From NCBI GenBank assembly GCA_035649895.1, contig DASRIS010000138.1, positions 1 through 64,000 of the forward strand: a stretch of DNA of 64,000 nucleotides, read 5' to 3'. Position 1 is the stretch's first letter. Each line of letters starts with the position of its first letter. A program made the position numbers and the translations under genes. This document shows, in pieces, positions 7,828-16,531 of the stretch. The notes beneath the pieces are model-generated. The model was given only the letters and a program-made list of their open reading frames with translations. It did not search any database and was not told where the DNA came from. The stretch comes from DASSUC01 sp035649895 (lineage in GTDB: Bacteria; Actinomycetota; Actinomycetes; Mycobacteriales; Micromonosporaceae).

Positions 7828-9344
7828 CCACTATGGACACTGGCCGGGCTCCGGCGGCGGTGTCGCTGCGCCGGATGCCGCCGTGGTACCGCACCCTGTT
7901 CTGGGTCGACGCCCTGGAGCGGTTCGGCTTCTACGGCATGAGCGCGATCCTCCTGCTGTTCGCGTCCGCTCCGCGCGCCGAGGGCGGGCTGGGCATGTCG
8001 ACCGCTGACGGGGGATCGCTGTTCGGGGTGTGGATCTCCCTGATGTTCATGCTGTCCCTGCTCGGCGGGTGGCTCGGCGACCGGGTGTTCGGCCACCGCC
8101 GGGCGCTGGTGGTCGGGGCGGCGGTGAGCACCGCCGGGTACGCCTGCCTGGCCACCCCGACGACCTGGATGGTCGCCATCGGCCTGTGCGCCACCGCACT
8201 CGGCGGTGCCATCTTCAAGCCCAACCACCAGGCCCTGGTGAACCGGATGTTCGACGACCGGCGCGGCCGGGAGTCCGGGATCTCGCTGATGTACGTCGGC
8301 ACCCAGCTGAGCGCCCTGCTCGCGCCGCTGGTCGCCGGGTTCGTCGGGGAACGGGTCAACTGGCAGCTCGGCTTCCTCTGCGCCGCGCTGACGATGATCG
8401 TCACCACGTTCTGGCTCACCTCGACCACCCGCCAGTTCGGTGGGGTCGGTGACCGGCCGATCCGGCCGCTGAACGCGGACGAGCGCCGCACGGCCGGCCG
8501 CCGCACCGTCATCACCGGCCTGGCCGTCGCGCTCGTCCTGATCGGGCTGGGCGTGCGCGGCAAGCTCACCCCGCTCGTGGCGATCGCGTTGATCGGACTG
8601 CTCAGCATCTTCCTGACCATCGCCGGCTACGTCTGGCTCTACCGCAACCCGCTGCTGCGCCCGAGCGACCGGCGCCGGCTGCGGGCGTTCCTGTGGGTCT
8701 ACCTCGGCGCCACGCTGTTCTGGATGATCAACGCCCAGGCCGGCTCGGTGCTGACCGCATTCGCCCGTGACGAGACCGACCGGGACGTGCTCGGCTGGCT
8801 GGTGCCGTCGGCCTGGATGCAGAGCGTCACACCGCTGTTCATGCTGTTTCTCGCCCCGGTGGCCGCGTCCATGCTGCCCCGCTACGGCCGGCGCCACGCG
8901 CTCGCCGGTCGGTTCTCGCTGGGCCTGCTCCTGGCCGGTGCCAGCTTCCTGGTGATGGCGGTGGCCGCCGCGCTCGCGGCCGGGGACGCGAAGGTCTCCC
9001 CGATGTGGCTCGTCGCCTGCTACCTCATCACCGCGGTCGCCGAGCTGATCATCGCGGCGATCAGCATCTCCGCCTGTGCCGACGTGCTGCCGGCGCAGTT
9101 CCTCGGCCGGGTCATGGGCCTGTACTGGCTGTTCGCCGCAGTCGGCGGCGGGTTCGGCAACGGCGCGCTCGCCCAGGTGGCCGCCTCGGCCCCGCTGGAC
9201 GGCTACTTCACCGTGGTCGGCGGCGTCGCAGTGCTCGTCGGCCTGGCCTTCGTGCTGCTCCGGCGGCGGCTGACCGAGGCCCTGGCGAAGGACCCCGACG
9301 AGGCGCCGTCCCCGGCGCGCCAAGAGTCACTGATCACGACCTGA
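7824..9344 (+). CDS. POT/PTR-family (MFS) membrane transporter
   Basis: 506 aa with about 12-14 hydrophobic helices. ATG at 7824 overlaps the preceding TGA. The first helix carries ERFGFYGMSAILLLF, the signature of proton-coupled oligopeptide transporters. It is followed by GGWLGDRVFGHRR between helices 2 and 3, and a later FWMINAQAGSVLTAFA matches the FWxxxEQxGS block of the same family, with Glu replaced by Ala. Within a polyketide operon the likely job is product export or self-protection. It is the only obvious transporter in the cluster part of the window. Confidence 0.82.
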   Translation: MTTMDTGRAPAAVSLRRMPPWYRTLFWVDALERFGFYGMSAILLLFASAPRAEGGLGMSTADGGSLFGVWISLMFMLSLLGGWLGDRVFGHRRALVVGAAVSTAGYACLATPTTWMVAIGLCATALGGAIFKPNHQALVNRMFDDRRGRESGISLMYVGTQLSALLAPLVAGFVGERVNWQLGFLCAALTMIVTTFWLTSTTRQFGGVGDRPIRPLNADERRTAGRRTVITGLAVALVLIGLGVRGKLTPLVAIALIGLLSIFLTIAGYVWLYRNPLLRPSDRRRLRAFLWVYLGATLFWMINAQAGSVLTAFARDETDRDVLGWLVPSAWMQSVTPLFMLFLAPVAASMLPRYGRRHALAGRFSLGLLLAGASFLVMAVAAALAAGDAKVSPMWLVACYLITAVAELIIAAISISACADVLPAQFLGRVMGLYWLFAAVGGGFGNGALAQVAASAPLDGYFTVVGGVAVLVGLAFVLLRRRLTEALAKDPDEAPSPARQESLITT

Positions 9345-9359
9345 GAAGGGAGATCTGTC

Positions 9360-10097
9360 GTGGATATGGCAGTGTCCGGCAAGCGGGTCCTGGTGACCGG
9401 TGGGACAAAGGGGATCGGTCGGGCCACGGTGCTGGCCTTCGCCCGCGAGGGCGCCCGGGTGGTGGCCTGTCACAGCACCGCGGACGAGGCTGCGGAGAGC
9501 CTGGCCCGGGAGCTCAAGGCGGCCGGCGACGGGCACCGGGTCGTCCGGGCGGACGTGACCCGGCGCGAGGACGTCGACCGGCTCGTCGACACCTGCCGAG
9601 AGGAGCTGGGCCAGCTCGACGTGCTGGTCAACAACGTCGGCGTGGACGGGAACGTCCCGTTCCCCAAGCTCACCGACGACGAGTGGCACCGCGTCCTGGA
9701 ACACAACGTGACCGCGACGTACCTCGTCACCTCCGCCGCGCTGCCGGCGGTGGCCGACGGTGGGTCCATTGTGAACATCGGCTCATCGGTCGCGCTGCGC
9801 GGTCGCTCCAACGGCGTGCACTACACCGCGTCAAAGGCGGCCCTCCTCGGCTTTACCCGGGCCCTGTGCAAGGAGGTGGGCGCACGCGGCATCCGGGTCA
9901 ACGTCATCTCGCCCGGGCTGACCGAGACCGAGCCGGGCGCTGGGCTGCCGCCCCAGGCGGTCGAGCGCATCGTCAGCATGACCGCGCTCGGGCGCATCTG
10001 CCAGCCGGAGGACGTCGTCGCCGCGGTGCTGTTCCTCGCCGGGGACAACTCGCGCTACATCACCGGCGCGACGCTGCATGTGGACGGAGGGGTCTGA
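9360..10097 (+). CDS. Short-chain dehydrogenase/reductase (FabG-like)
   Basis: 245 aa, start GTG 9360 behind GAAGGGAG; ATG 9366 is an alternative. The cofactor motif TGGTKGIGRA, NNVG, active Ser (IGSS) and YTASK catalytic pair are all present, and the C-terminus TGATLHVDGGV is typical of FabG-type SDRs. It probably reduces a keto group or quinone of the polyketide. It overlaps the next gene by one base. Confidence 0.88.
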   Translation: MDMAVSGKRVLVTGGTKGIGRATVLAFAREGARVVACHSTADEAAESLARELKAAGDGHRVVRADVTRREDVDRLVDTCREELGQLDVLVNNVGVDGNVPFPKLTDDEWHRVLEHNVTATYLVTSAALPAVADGGSIVNIGSSVALRGRSNGVHYTASKAALLGFTRALCKEVGARGIRVNVISPGLTETEPGAGLPPQAVERIVSMTALGRICQPEDVVAAVLFLAGDNSRYITGATLHVDGGV

Positions 10098-10477
10098 TGC
10101 CGTACGCCGCAATCATGTACCGGGTCAAGCCGGGCCATGACGACGAGATCGCCGAGATCTTCGCCGGCTTCCAGCGGATGGACACCCCGGTGTTCCGGGA
10201 CGAGACGGGCGCGGCGGCCGGGCGGCTGCTCGGCACCGCGGTGTTCGTCAAGGAGGACGTGGTGGTGCGGATCATCCACTTCGAGGGTGACTTCGCCGCC
10301 ATCGGCCGGCACGTGGCCGCCCAACGCGGCGTGCATCTGATCGAGGAGAAGCTCCAGCCCTTCCTCGCCGAGCAGCGCGACACCGGTACCTCCGAGAACT
10401 TCCAGGCCTACTTCCGTGACGCCGCGATGCGATGCGTGTCGCAGCTGTCCGTGGAGACCCACCCGGCGGGGAGGTGA
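10097..10477 (+). CDS. SchA/CurD-like protein, second copy
   Basis: 126 aa, ATG at 10097 overlapping the SDR stop. Closely similar in layout to 3565-3948: MPYAAIMYRVKPGHDDEIAEIF, GTAVFVKEDVVVRII and CVSQLSVE (first segment quoted at its core: GHDDEIAEIF). Such duplicated SchA/CurD genes are found in several pentangular-type clusters; one may be structural and one catalytic. It overlaps the following gene by four bases (GTGA). Confidence 0.82.
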   Translation: MPYAAIMYRVKPGHDDEIAEIFAGFQRMDTPVFRDETGAAAGRLLGTAVFVKEDVVVRIIHFEGDFAAIGRHVAAQRGVHLIEEKLQPFLAEQRDTGTSENFQAYFRDAAMRCVSQLSVETHPAGR

Positions 10478-11364
10478 GCGCGGTGGCGCAGCGGCCGGTC
10501 ACCGTGGTGGGGCTCGGCGCCATGGGGTCCGGGATGGCCCACGCGCTGCTCGCCGCCGGTTTCCCGGTCACGGTCTTCAACCGTACGGCGGCCAAGGCGG
10601 CACCCCTGGTCGCTCGCGGAGCGACCCTCGCCCCGTCGGTCGCGGTCGCGGCCGACGGGGCCGAGGTGGTCCTGCTCAGCCTCGCCGACGAGGCCGCGGT
10701 CACCGAGGTTCTCGACACAGTGGTGCAGGTGCTCAAGCCGGGTGCGACGGTCGTTGACACCACGACGGTCTCCCCGCAGTTCGCCCGGGCCACCGGGGAG
10801 CGGCTCGCCGGGTGCGGGCTGCACCGGGTCGAGGCGTGCGTGATCGGCAACCCGCGGATGGCCCGCGAGGGCCAGCTACGCATCCTCACCGCTGGCGACG
10901 AGTCCATAGTCGACGGTGTCGCCGACGTGCTGCGGGCCTGCGGGCAGGACGTGCGCCATGTCGGGCCGCCGGGCCTGGCCAGCACCGTGAAGCTCGCCTT
11001 CAACCTGCTGCTGGGCGTGCAGACGGCGGGCCTGGCCGAGGCGGTGGCGCTGGCCGAGGCCGCCGGGGTCGACCGGGAGCTGCTGCTGGACGCGATCGAC
11101 AACAGTGGCTGGCGCTCGCCGGTGCTCAGCTTCCGCGCGGGCTACATGCGCGAGCGCCGCTACTCCCCGGCCGGCTTCCGGGCCGCGCTCATGCACAAGG
11201 ACCTGTCCCTGGCGCTGCAGGAGGCGCAGGCCAACGGGGTTGCGCTGCCCGTGGTCGAGCGCGCGATGCAGCGCTACTCCGACGTGTTGGCCTCCGGTCG
11301 CGGTGATGACGACGCCGCGGTCCTCGCCGAGGTCGCGCAGGCGCCGGTGGCGGCGCGCGGCTGA
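10474..11364 (+). CDS. NAD(P)-dependent beta-hydroxyacid dehydrogenase family enzyme
   Basis: 296 aa, GTG at 10474 overlapping the previous stop (GTG 10483 is an alternative). N-terminal Rossmann motif VVGLGAMGSGMA, then the family segment around NRTAAKA. The C-terminal all-helical domain contains GLASTVKLAFNLLLG with the catalytic lysine of 3-hydroxyisobutyrate, 6-phosphogluconate and imine-reductase-like enzymes. The substrate-anchoring motif is VIGNPRMAREGQL rather than the usual APVSGG, so the substrate probably differs. It may act as an alcohol dehydrogenase or imine reductase in tailoring. Confidence 0.85.
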   Translation: MSAVAQRPVTVVGLGAMGSGMAHALLAAGFPVTVFNRTAAKAAPLVARGATLAPSVAVAADGAEVVLLSLADEAAVTEVLDTVVQVLKPGATVVDTTTVSPQFARATGERLAGCGLHRVEACVIGNPRMAREGQLRILTAGDESIVDGVADVLRACGQDVRHVGPPGLASTVKLAFNLLLGVQTAGLAEAVALAEAAGVDRELLLDAIDNSGWRSPVLSFRAGYMRERRYSPAGFRAALMHKDLSLALQEAQANGVALPVVERAMQRYSDVLASGRGDDDAAVLAEVAQAPVAARG

Positions 11365-11410
11365 CCCTCGTCAACTGTCCAGTCAGGAAATCGCGGACAA
11401 GGAGCACAGC

Positions 11411-12268
11411 ATGGATGTCGGAATCGGCCTACCCACAACGGTCCCGGGCACCGACGGCCGGACGCTGGTCGAGTTCGCCCGGCGGGCGGAAGAGCTCGGC
11501 TTCAGCACGCTGGCCGTGATCGACCGGCTGGTCTACGACAGCTACGACAGCGTCGTGGCGCTCGCCGCGGCCGCGGCCGCCACCGAGCGGATCCGGCTGG
11601 CCACCACCATCCTCCTCGCCGCCTATAGGCCGAGCCCCGTGGTGCTGGCCAAGCAGCTGGCCAGTGTGGACCGGCTCTCCGGCGGCCGGCTCATCGTGGG
11701 TCTGGCCGCGGGCGGCCGCGAGGACGACTTCGCGGCGACCGGGGTGGAGTACGGCAAGCGCGGCCGGCGGCTGGACGCGCTGCTGGAGGAGATGAAGCAG
11801 GTCTGGGCCGGCGGGGGCGAGGTGCCCGGCGTCGGGCCGGCGCCGACCAACGGCACCATCCCGATCTGGATCGGCGGGCACTCCGAGGCGGCGCTGCGCC
11901 GGGCCGCCAAGCACGCGGTGGGCTGGATCGCCCCGGGCGGCTCGGTGATGGGCTACCCGGACCTGGTCAAGAAGGCCAGGGAAGCGTGGGCCGAGCACGG
12001 GCGCACCGACAGCCCGCGGATGGCGGCGATGGCCTACGTGGCACCGGGCGAGGAGCGCAAGCAGGCCGGCGGCGACTACCTGCGGCACTACTACTCCTAC
12101 GTGGGGCCGAAGGCCGAGTTCCTGGCCGCCAACGTCATCGCCGACGAGGACCGGCTGCGCGAGACGGTCCAGGGGTACGCGTCGGTGGGCTGCGACGAGC
12201 TGGTCATCTTCCCGTGCACCAGCGACGTGGACCAGCTCGCCCTGATCGCCAAGGTCGCACTTGCATGA
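11411..12268 (+). CDS. LLM-class flavin/F420-dependent oxidoreductase
   Basis: 285 aa, ATG at 11411 behind AAGGAG. TIM-barrel pattern of the luciferase-like family: VGIGLPTTVPG start, ATERIRLATTILLAAYRPS and LDRLS-like VDRLSGGRLIVGLAAGG, then IPIWIGGHSEAALRRAA. F420-dependent members reduce or oxidise tailoring intermediates in actinomycete pathways; FMN-dependent monooxygenation is the alternative. It overlaps the next start by four bases. Confidence 0.85.
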   Translation: MDVGIGLPTTVPGTDGRTLVEFARRAEELGFSTLAVIDRLVYDSYDSVVALAAAAAATERIRLATTILLAAYRPSPVVLAKQLASVDRLSGGRLIVGLAAGGREDDFAATGVEYGKRGRRLDALLEEMKQVWAGGGEVPGVGPAPTNGTIPIWIGGHSEAALRRAAKHAVGWIAPGGSVMGYPDLVKKAREAWAEHGRTDSPRMAAMAYVAPGEERKQAGGDYLRHYYSYVGPKAEFLAANVIADEDRLRETVQGYASVGCDELVIFPCTSDVDQLALIAKVALA

Positions 12269-12720
12269 TGGAACGGGCGCTCGGCGTGTATGTGCTCGTC
12301 GGCAGCGGCGTCGTCGCCGGCGTGCTGTTCGCGGTCGCCCTGAGCGTGCTGCCGGGCCTGTTCGCCATGCCGGCGGACCGCTACGTCTACGCCCACCGCC
12401 TGATCGGGCGTAACTGGGACCCGACCATGCCGGTCATCGTGCTGTCGTCCGTCCTGGTGGACACCGCGCTGGTGCCGCTGGCCCCGTCGCAGGCGACGGC
12501 ATGGCTGTTCGCCGCGGCGGCCGTCCTGCTGGTCGGCGTCTCGGTGGTGTCACACTTCGCCAACGTGCCGATCAACCGGCAGGTCAAGTCGCTGGACCCG
12601 GAGCGCCTGCCGCTGGACTGGCGCGACCCGCGGTTCCTCTGGCGGCGCTGGCACACCCTGCGCACCGCGCTGGCGCTGCTCGCCCTGCTGCTCAACGCGG
12701 TGGCGGTAGTGCTGATCTGA
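12265..12720 (+). CDS. DUF1772/anthrone-oxygenase-like membrane protein
   Basis: 151 aa with four hydrophobic helices and the motif SVLPGLFAMPADRYV in the first loop. A conserved HFANVPINRQVKSLDPERLP loop (core NVPINRQVKSLDP) and WRRWHTLRTA near the end are shared with the paralogue at 15303-15767. DUF1772 proteins in aromatic polyketide clusters are linked to anthrone-to-anthraquinone oxidation. Last gene of the 6.2-12.7 kb operon. Its stop codon lies in a direct duplication (12703-12743). Confidence 0.8.
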   Translation: MMERALGVYVLVGSGVVAGVLFAVALSVLPGLFAMPADRYVYAHRLIGRNWDPTMPVIVLSSVLVDTALVPLAPSQATAWLFAAAAVLLVGVSVVSHFANVPINRQVKSLDPERLPLDWRDPRFLWRRWHTLRTALALLALLLNAVAVVLI

Positions 12721-12747
12721 GCCGCGGTAGTGCTGTCTGAGCCGGTT

Positions 12748-12793
12748 GCGCCGGTCCGGCTCCCCGACACCAGCCGGGGAGCCGGACCGGCGC
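12748..12793. terminator. Terminator of the 6.2-12.7 kb operon
   Basis: A perfect 19-bp inverted repeat (12748-12766 with 12775-12793) and an 8-nt loop, 28 bp after the last stop codon. Confidence 0.8.
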
Positions 12794-12895
12794 CGGCACG
12801 CGCGAAGCCTTTGTGGGCACAGTATCCGGCCAGCCGCACTTGCCGGACATCGCTGCCGCAGGAGCCCGCTTGGGGTACCGGGTGGTGTGCGACTG

Positions 12896-13116
12896 CTTAT
12901 GCTCTGCTCCACCGCCGCTATCAGAGCTTGACCGCGCCGGCCGCCGGGCCACGGTCCGCAGACCAGCCCGGGCCGAGGGTTGCTGGGCCGAGGACCGCCC
13001 GGGCTGACGGGCTGGGGCCGCACAGGCTGACGGGCTGGGGCCGCCCGGGCTGAGGGGCGCCTCGCGGCGAGCCGGCAACTACCAGCTCTGCTCGCATGAA
13101 TGGTGCAGAGCATAAG
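12896..13116. repeat. 221-bp MITE-like segment with 12-bp terminal inverted repeats
   Basis: CTTATGCTCTGC at 12896-12907 is inverted exactly at 13105-13116. Inside lie duplicated GGCTGACGGGCTGGGGCCGC blocks (about 13003-13045). The right end is itself a small hairpin (GCTCTGC ... GCAGAGC, 13086-13111). A related hairpin with the same 12-mer lies at about 62118-62154. The segment fills most of the 550-bp gap before the PKS core; no gene is visible there. Confidence 0.45.
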
Positions 13117-13156
13117 GACCATGCCGCACACCCCACCTCGGTATCCGGGCGGGTGA

Positions 13157-13206
13157 TCGAGTCCCCGCTTGGTTTGCATCGACATATGTCGAGTGCTGTT
13201 CGAGAA
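13157..13206 (+). promoter_or_regulatory. SARP boxes and palindrome upstream of the PKS core operon
   Basis: TCGAGTG (13189) and TCGAGAA (13200) are 11 bp apart. TCGAGTC (13157) and TCGACAT (13179) are 22 bp apart. A perfect 14-bp palindrome (TCGACATATGTCGA, 13179-13192) overlaps them; its ACATATGT core also occurs in the ArsR-gene operator at 22649-22660. The start of the chain-length factor is 65 bp downstream. Confidence 0.6.
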
Positions 13207-13270
13207 GGTCTCTAGGGGTGGCGCACAGCCTTGACTCGGGTTAGCCGATGTAGCGCGTCGAGCCAGGGAT

Positions 13271-14509
13271 GTGCGTGTGAGCAACGGGTCCAGCGCCGTC
13301 GACGATGCGGTCGTGACCGGGATCGGGGTGGTCGCCCCGACCGGGATCGGTCTTGATGCGCACTGGCAGGCGGTCCTCACCGGCAAGTCCGGCATCGGCC
13401 GGATCAGCCGCTTCGACCCGTCGCACTACCCGGTCCAGCTGGCCGGCCAGGTCCCGGGGTTCGTGGCCCGGGAGTACGTCTCCGGCCGCCTGCTGCCGCA
13501 GATGGACATATGGACACACATGAGCATCGCGGCGACCGACGCGGCGCTGGCCGACGCCGGGGTCGACCCGCGCGACATGGACGAGTACGAGATGGCGGTG
13601 GTGACCGCCAGCTCCTCCGGCGGCACCGAGTTCGGCCAGGTCGAGATGACCCGGCTCTACCAGCTCGGCCCGCACCGGGTCGGCGCGTACCAGTCGATCG
13701 CCTGGTTCTACGCCGCCACCACCGGGCAGGTGTCGATCCGCCACGGGATGCGCGGGCCGTGCGGGGTGATCTGCAACGAGCAGGCGGGCGGCCTGGACAC
13801 GCTGGGCCACGCACGGCGGCTCACCCGCACCGGCACCCGCCTGGTGGTCGCCGGCGGGCTGGACGCGTCGCTGTGCCCGTACGGGCTCACCGCGCAGTAC
13901 GCCAACCGGCTTTTGTCTACAGTAGACGACCCGCTCCGGGCGTACCTGCCGTTCGACGTCGAGGCGAGCGGCTACCTGCCCGGTGAGGGCGGGGCGATCC
14001 TCATCGTCGAGGACGCCCGCACCGCCGCCGCCCGCGGTGGCGAGCACTACGGCAGCGTCGCCGGGTACGCCTGCGGGCTGGACCCGCCGCCGGGATCCCC
14101 GCGCCCCCGCGTCCTGCGCCGTGTCATCGACGCGGCGCTCGCCGACGCCGGGCTGGCGCCGGGCGACATCGACGTCGTCTTCGCCGACGCGTACGGGATC
14201 CCGGCGGAGGACCAGGCCGAGGTGCGCGCCATCACCGAGGTGTTCGGCCCGCGCGGCGTGCCGGTCACCGTGCCCAAGACGCTGACCGGCCGGCTCTACG
14301 CCGGTGGTGCCTCGCTCGACGCGGCGACGGCCCTGCTGGCAATGCGGCACCAGGTGATACCGGCCACCGCCGGACCGATCCGGTTGGCGCCCGGCTACGA
14401 CATCGACCTGGTGCGTGGTGCGCCACGCGAGCGAGCGCTGCGCCACGCGCTGGTGCTCGCCCGCGGGTACGGCGGTTTCGCCGCGGCACTCGTGCTCCGG
14501 CGGAGCTGA
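13271..14509 (+). CDS. Type II PKS chain-length factor (KSbeta)
   Basis: 412 aa, GTG 13271 (GTG 13277 also possible, with better spacing to AGGGA). Thiolase fold of ketosynthases, but the active-site cysteine region reads VICNEQAGGLD with Gln near residue 171, the hallmark of KSbeta/CLF. It pairs with KSalpha to decarboxylate malonyl-ACP and set the chain length. Unusually, it is the first gene of the operon and lies 6.8 kb from its KSalpha partner (21340-22614); the two are normally adjacent and translationally coupled. Good certainty on identity. Confidence 0.93.
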   Translation: MRVSNGSSAVDDAVVTGIGVVAPTGIGLDAHWQAVLTGKSGIGRISRFDPSHYPVQLAGQVPGFVAREYVSGRLLPQMDIWTHMSIAATDAALADAGVDPRDMDEYEMAVVTASSSGGTEFGQVEMTRLYQLGPHRVGAYQSIAWFYAATTGQVSIRHGMRGPCGVICNEQAGGLDTLGHARRLTRTGTRLVVAGGLDASLCPYGLTAQYANRLLSTVDDPLRAYLPFDVEASGYLPGEGGAILIVEDARTAAARGGEHYGSVAGYACGLDPPPGSPRPRVLRRVIDAALADAGLAPGDIDVVFADAYGIPAEDQAEVRAITEVFGPRGVPVTVPKTLTGRLYAGGASLDAATALLAMRHQVIPATAGPIRLAPGYDIDLVRGAPRERALRHALVLARGYGGFAAALVLRRS

Positions 14510-14548
14510 CCGGGCCCACACCAGCAACCCGAGGAGACGGAGGCAACG

Positions 14549-14815
14549 ATGAGTGGCCAGTTCACAATGGACGATCTCGTCGAGATCATGCAGACCAGCA
14601 TCGGTCTTGATGACGGCGTCGACCTGGGCGGCGAGCACGCCGACGAGCAGTTCACCGAGATCGGCTACGACTCGCTCGCCCTGCTCGAGCTGGCGGCCCA
14701 GATCAAGCACCGGTTCGGCGTACACATCTCGGACGAGGCGGCGCTGGACGAGATGCGCACCCCGCGCGAGGCGGTCAACTACGTCAACCTCCAGCTCACG
14801 GTCGAGGCGGTGTGA
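14549..14815 (+). CDS. Acyl carrier protein
   Basis: 88 aa, ATG at 14549 behind GGAGACGGAGG. Four-helix ACP with the phosphopantetheine attachment site GYDSLALLE, Ser42. Acidic composition, as expected. It carries the growing polyketide for the KSalpha/CLF pair. It follows the CLF by 39 bp and precedes the cyclase by 1 bp. Confidence 0.95.
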   Translation: MSGQFTMDDLVEIMQTSIGLDDGVDLGGEHADEQFTEIGYDSLALLELAAQIKHRFGVHISDEAALDEMRTPREAVNYVNLQLTVEAV

Positions 14816-14816
14816 C

Positions 14817-15284
14817 ATGTGCGGACACGTGGACAACGAGATCATCATCGACGCCCCGCTGGACCTGGTCTGGGACATGACCAACGACATCGAGTCCTGG
14901 CCCCAGCTGTTCAGCGAGTACTCGCAGGCGACGGTCCTGTCCGAGCGGGACGGCACGATCCTGTTCCGGCTCGCCATGCATCCCGACGAGAACGGCGTGG
15001 TCTGGAGCTGGGTCTCGGCGCGTACGCCGGACCGCAACACCTGGACCGTGCGCTCGCAGCGGGTGGAGACCGGCGTGTTCAAGTACATGTGGATCTTCTG
15101 GGAGTACGCCGCCACCGACGACGGCGTGCGGATGCGCTGGGTGCAGGACTTCGAGATGAGGCCGGGCCTGCCCGTGGACGACGCCGGCATGCAGGAGCGG
15201 ATGGACCGTAACACCAAGGTCCAGATGCAGCTGATCAAGGAGAAGGTGGAGGCGGCGGCGCGCAGCCACGCCATCGCCAGCTGA
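14817..15284 (+). CDS. Polyketide aromatase/cyclase (START-like, TcmN/WhiE-VI type)
   Basis: 155 aa, ATG at 14817 immediately after the ACP stop. Begins with HVDNEIIIDAPLDLVWDMTNDIESWPQLF (core APLDLVWDMTNDIESWP) and has WSWVSAR and FKYMWIFWEY, the helix-grip cavity pattern of mono-domain aromatase/cyclases that close and aromatise the first ring. A C-terminal long helix ends the domain. Position next to the ACP is classic. Confidence 0.92.
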   Translation: MCGHVDNEIIIDAPLDLVWDMTNDIESWPQLFSEYSQATVLSERDGTILFRLAMHPDENGVVWSWVSARTPDRNTWTVRSQRVETGVFKYMWIFWEYAATDDGVRMRWVQDFEMRPGLPVDDAGMQERMDRNTKVQMQLIKEKVEAAARSHAIAS

Positions 15285-15302
15285 GGAACCCGGGGGACTG
15301 TC

Positions 15303-15767
15303 GTGCTGGAGCTTCTCGTCCCGGTCGTGGTGCTGGCCTCAGGGCTCGCGGCCGGCGTGATGATGTGGACGCAGCTGGGCGGGATGCCGCTGCTGAACAC
15401 CCTTCCGCCGGACCGGTACGTGTTCACGCACGCCTTCTTCGCCAGCCGCTACGACCCGTTCATGCCGACCTGCATGCTGGTCACCGCGCTCGGCGACCTG
15501 CTGCTCGCGGCCGCCGCCCCGGCCTCGGCGGCTGCGGCGGCCCTGTTCGGGGCCGGCGCGGTCCTCGCCGCCGGCGCGATCGTCATCTCGCTGGTCAAGA
15601 ACGTCCCGGTCAACAGGTGGATCAAGACGCTGGACCCGGAGAACCTGCCACCGGACTTCGCATCGGTCGACCCGCGCCGTTACTGGGGTGGCTGGAACCG
15701 CGCCCGCGCCGTGCTCGCGGTGCTGGCGTTCGGGGCCAACTGCGCCGCTCTCACCGCTCTGATCTAG
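15303..15767 (+). CDS. DUF1772/anthrone-oxygenase-like membrane protein, second copy
   Basis: 154 aa, GTG at 15303. Four hydrophobic segments; PLLNTLPPDRYVFTHAFF after helix 1 and the loop KNVPVNRWIKTLDPENLP before helix 4 match the paralogue at 12265-12720. It may oxidise an anthrone-type ring at the membrane; the two copies could act on different rings or form one complex. Confidence 0.8.
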   Translation: MLELLVPVVVLASGLAAGVMMWTQLGGMPLLNTLPPDRYVFTHAFFASRYDPFMPTCMLVTALGDLLLAAAAPASAAAAALFGAGAVLAAGAIVISLVKNVPVNRWIKTLDPENLPPDFASVDPRRYWGGWNRARAVLAVLAFGANCAALTALI

Positions 15768-15778
15768 GAGGAGGAGTT

Positions 15779-16531
15779 ATGGATCTTGGACTGAGGGGCA
15801 AGAAGGCGCTCGTCACGGGCGGCACCCGCGGCATCGGGCGGGGCGTCGTACTGGCGCTCGCCCGGCACGGCGTGGACGTGCTGACCTGCCACCGGCAGGG
15901 CGGGGAGGCGGTCGACTCGCTCGAGCGCGAGCTCAAGGAGACCGGCGGGCAGCACCACGTGGTCCGCGCGGACCTGGCCGACCCGGCACAGGTCGCCGGC
16001 CTGCTGGACGAGTGCCGTACCCGCTTCGGCCACCTCGACCTCGTGGTCAACAACGCCGGCGCGATCAGCCACGTGCCGTACGCCAAGCTGTCGCTCGAGG
16101 AGTGGCAGCGCGTGCTGGCCACCAACCTCACCGCCGCGCACCTGGTGATCCAGCACGCGGTCCCGCTGCTTGGCGCGGGCAGCTCGGTGGTCAGCATCGG
16201 GTCCAAGTCGGTCGAGGCCGGCATCCCGCTGCGCGCCCACTACACCGCGACCAAGGCCGCGCTGGTCGGGCTGAACCGTTCGCTGGCGAAGGAGTTCGGC
16301 GGCCAGGGGATCCGGTTCAACGTGCTGGCGCTCGGGGTCATCGCCACCGAGGCCCTGGCCGCGCTCCCCGCCGAGCAGCGCGAGCAGATGGTCAGCCGGT
16401 ACAGCGCGAAGACCGCGCTGGGCCGGCTGGGCACCCCCGACGAGGTGGCCGGCGCGGTGCTCTGGCTCGCCAGCGACCTCGCCAGCTACGTCACCGGGGC
16501 CACCATCGCGGTCGACGGGGGGATCTCGTGA
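15779..16531 (+). CDS. SDR ketoreductase
   Basis: 250 aa, ATG at 15779 behind a perfect AGGAGGAGGAG. TGGTRGIGRG, NNAG, Ser (SIGSKS) and YTATK catalytic residues are intact. Highly similar in layout to the SDR at 42435-43187 (MDLGLRG start, ALVTGGTRGIGR, RAHYTATK). Within the PKS core operon it is the best candidate for the chain ketoreductase. It overlaps the next gene by one base (TGATG). Confidence 0.88.
   Translation: MDLGLRGKKALVTGGTRGIGRGVVLALARHGVDVLTCHRQGGEAVDSLERELKETGGQHHVVRADLADPAQVAGLLDECRTRFGHLDLVVNNAGAISHVPYAKLSLEEWQRVLATNLTAAHLVIQHAVPLLGAGSSVVSIGSKSVEAGIPLRAHYTATKAALVGLNRSLAKEFGGQGIRFNVLALGVIATEALAALPAEQREQMVSRYSAKTALGRLGTPDEVAGAVLWLASDLASYVTGATIAVDGGIS

Noticed and set aside
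7257..9323. 688-codon minus-strand frame over the transporter
   Set aside because: Antisense of a well-defined membrane transporter; composition is a His/Gly/Arg/Gln-rich translation of its codon third positions.
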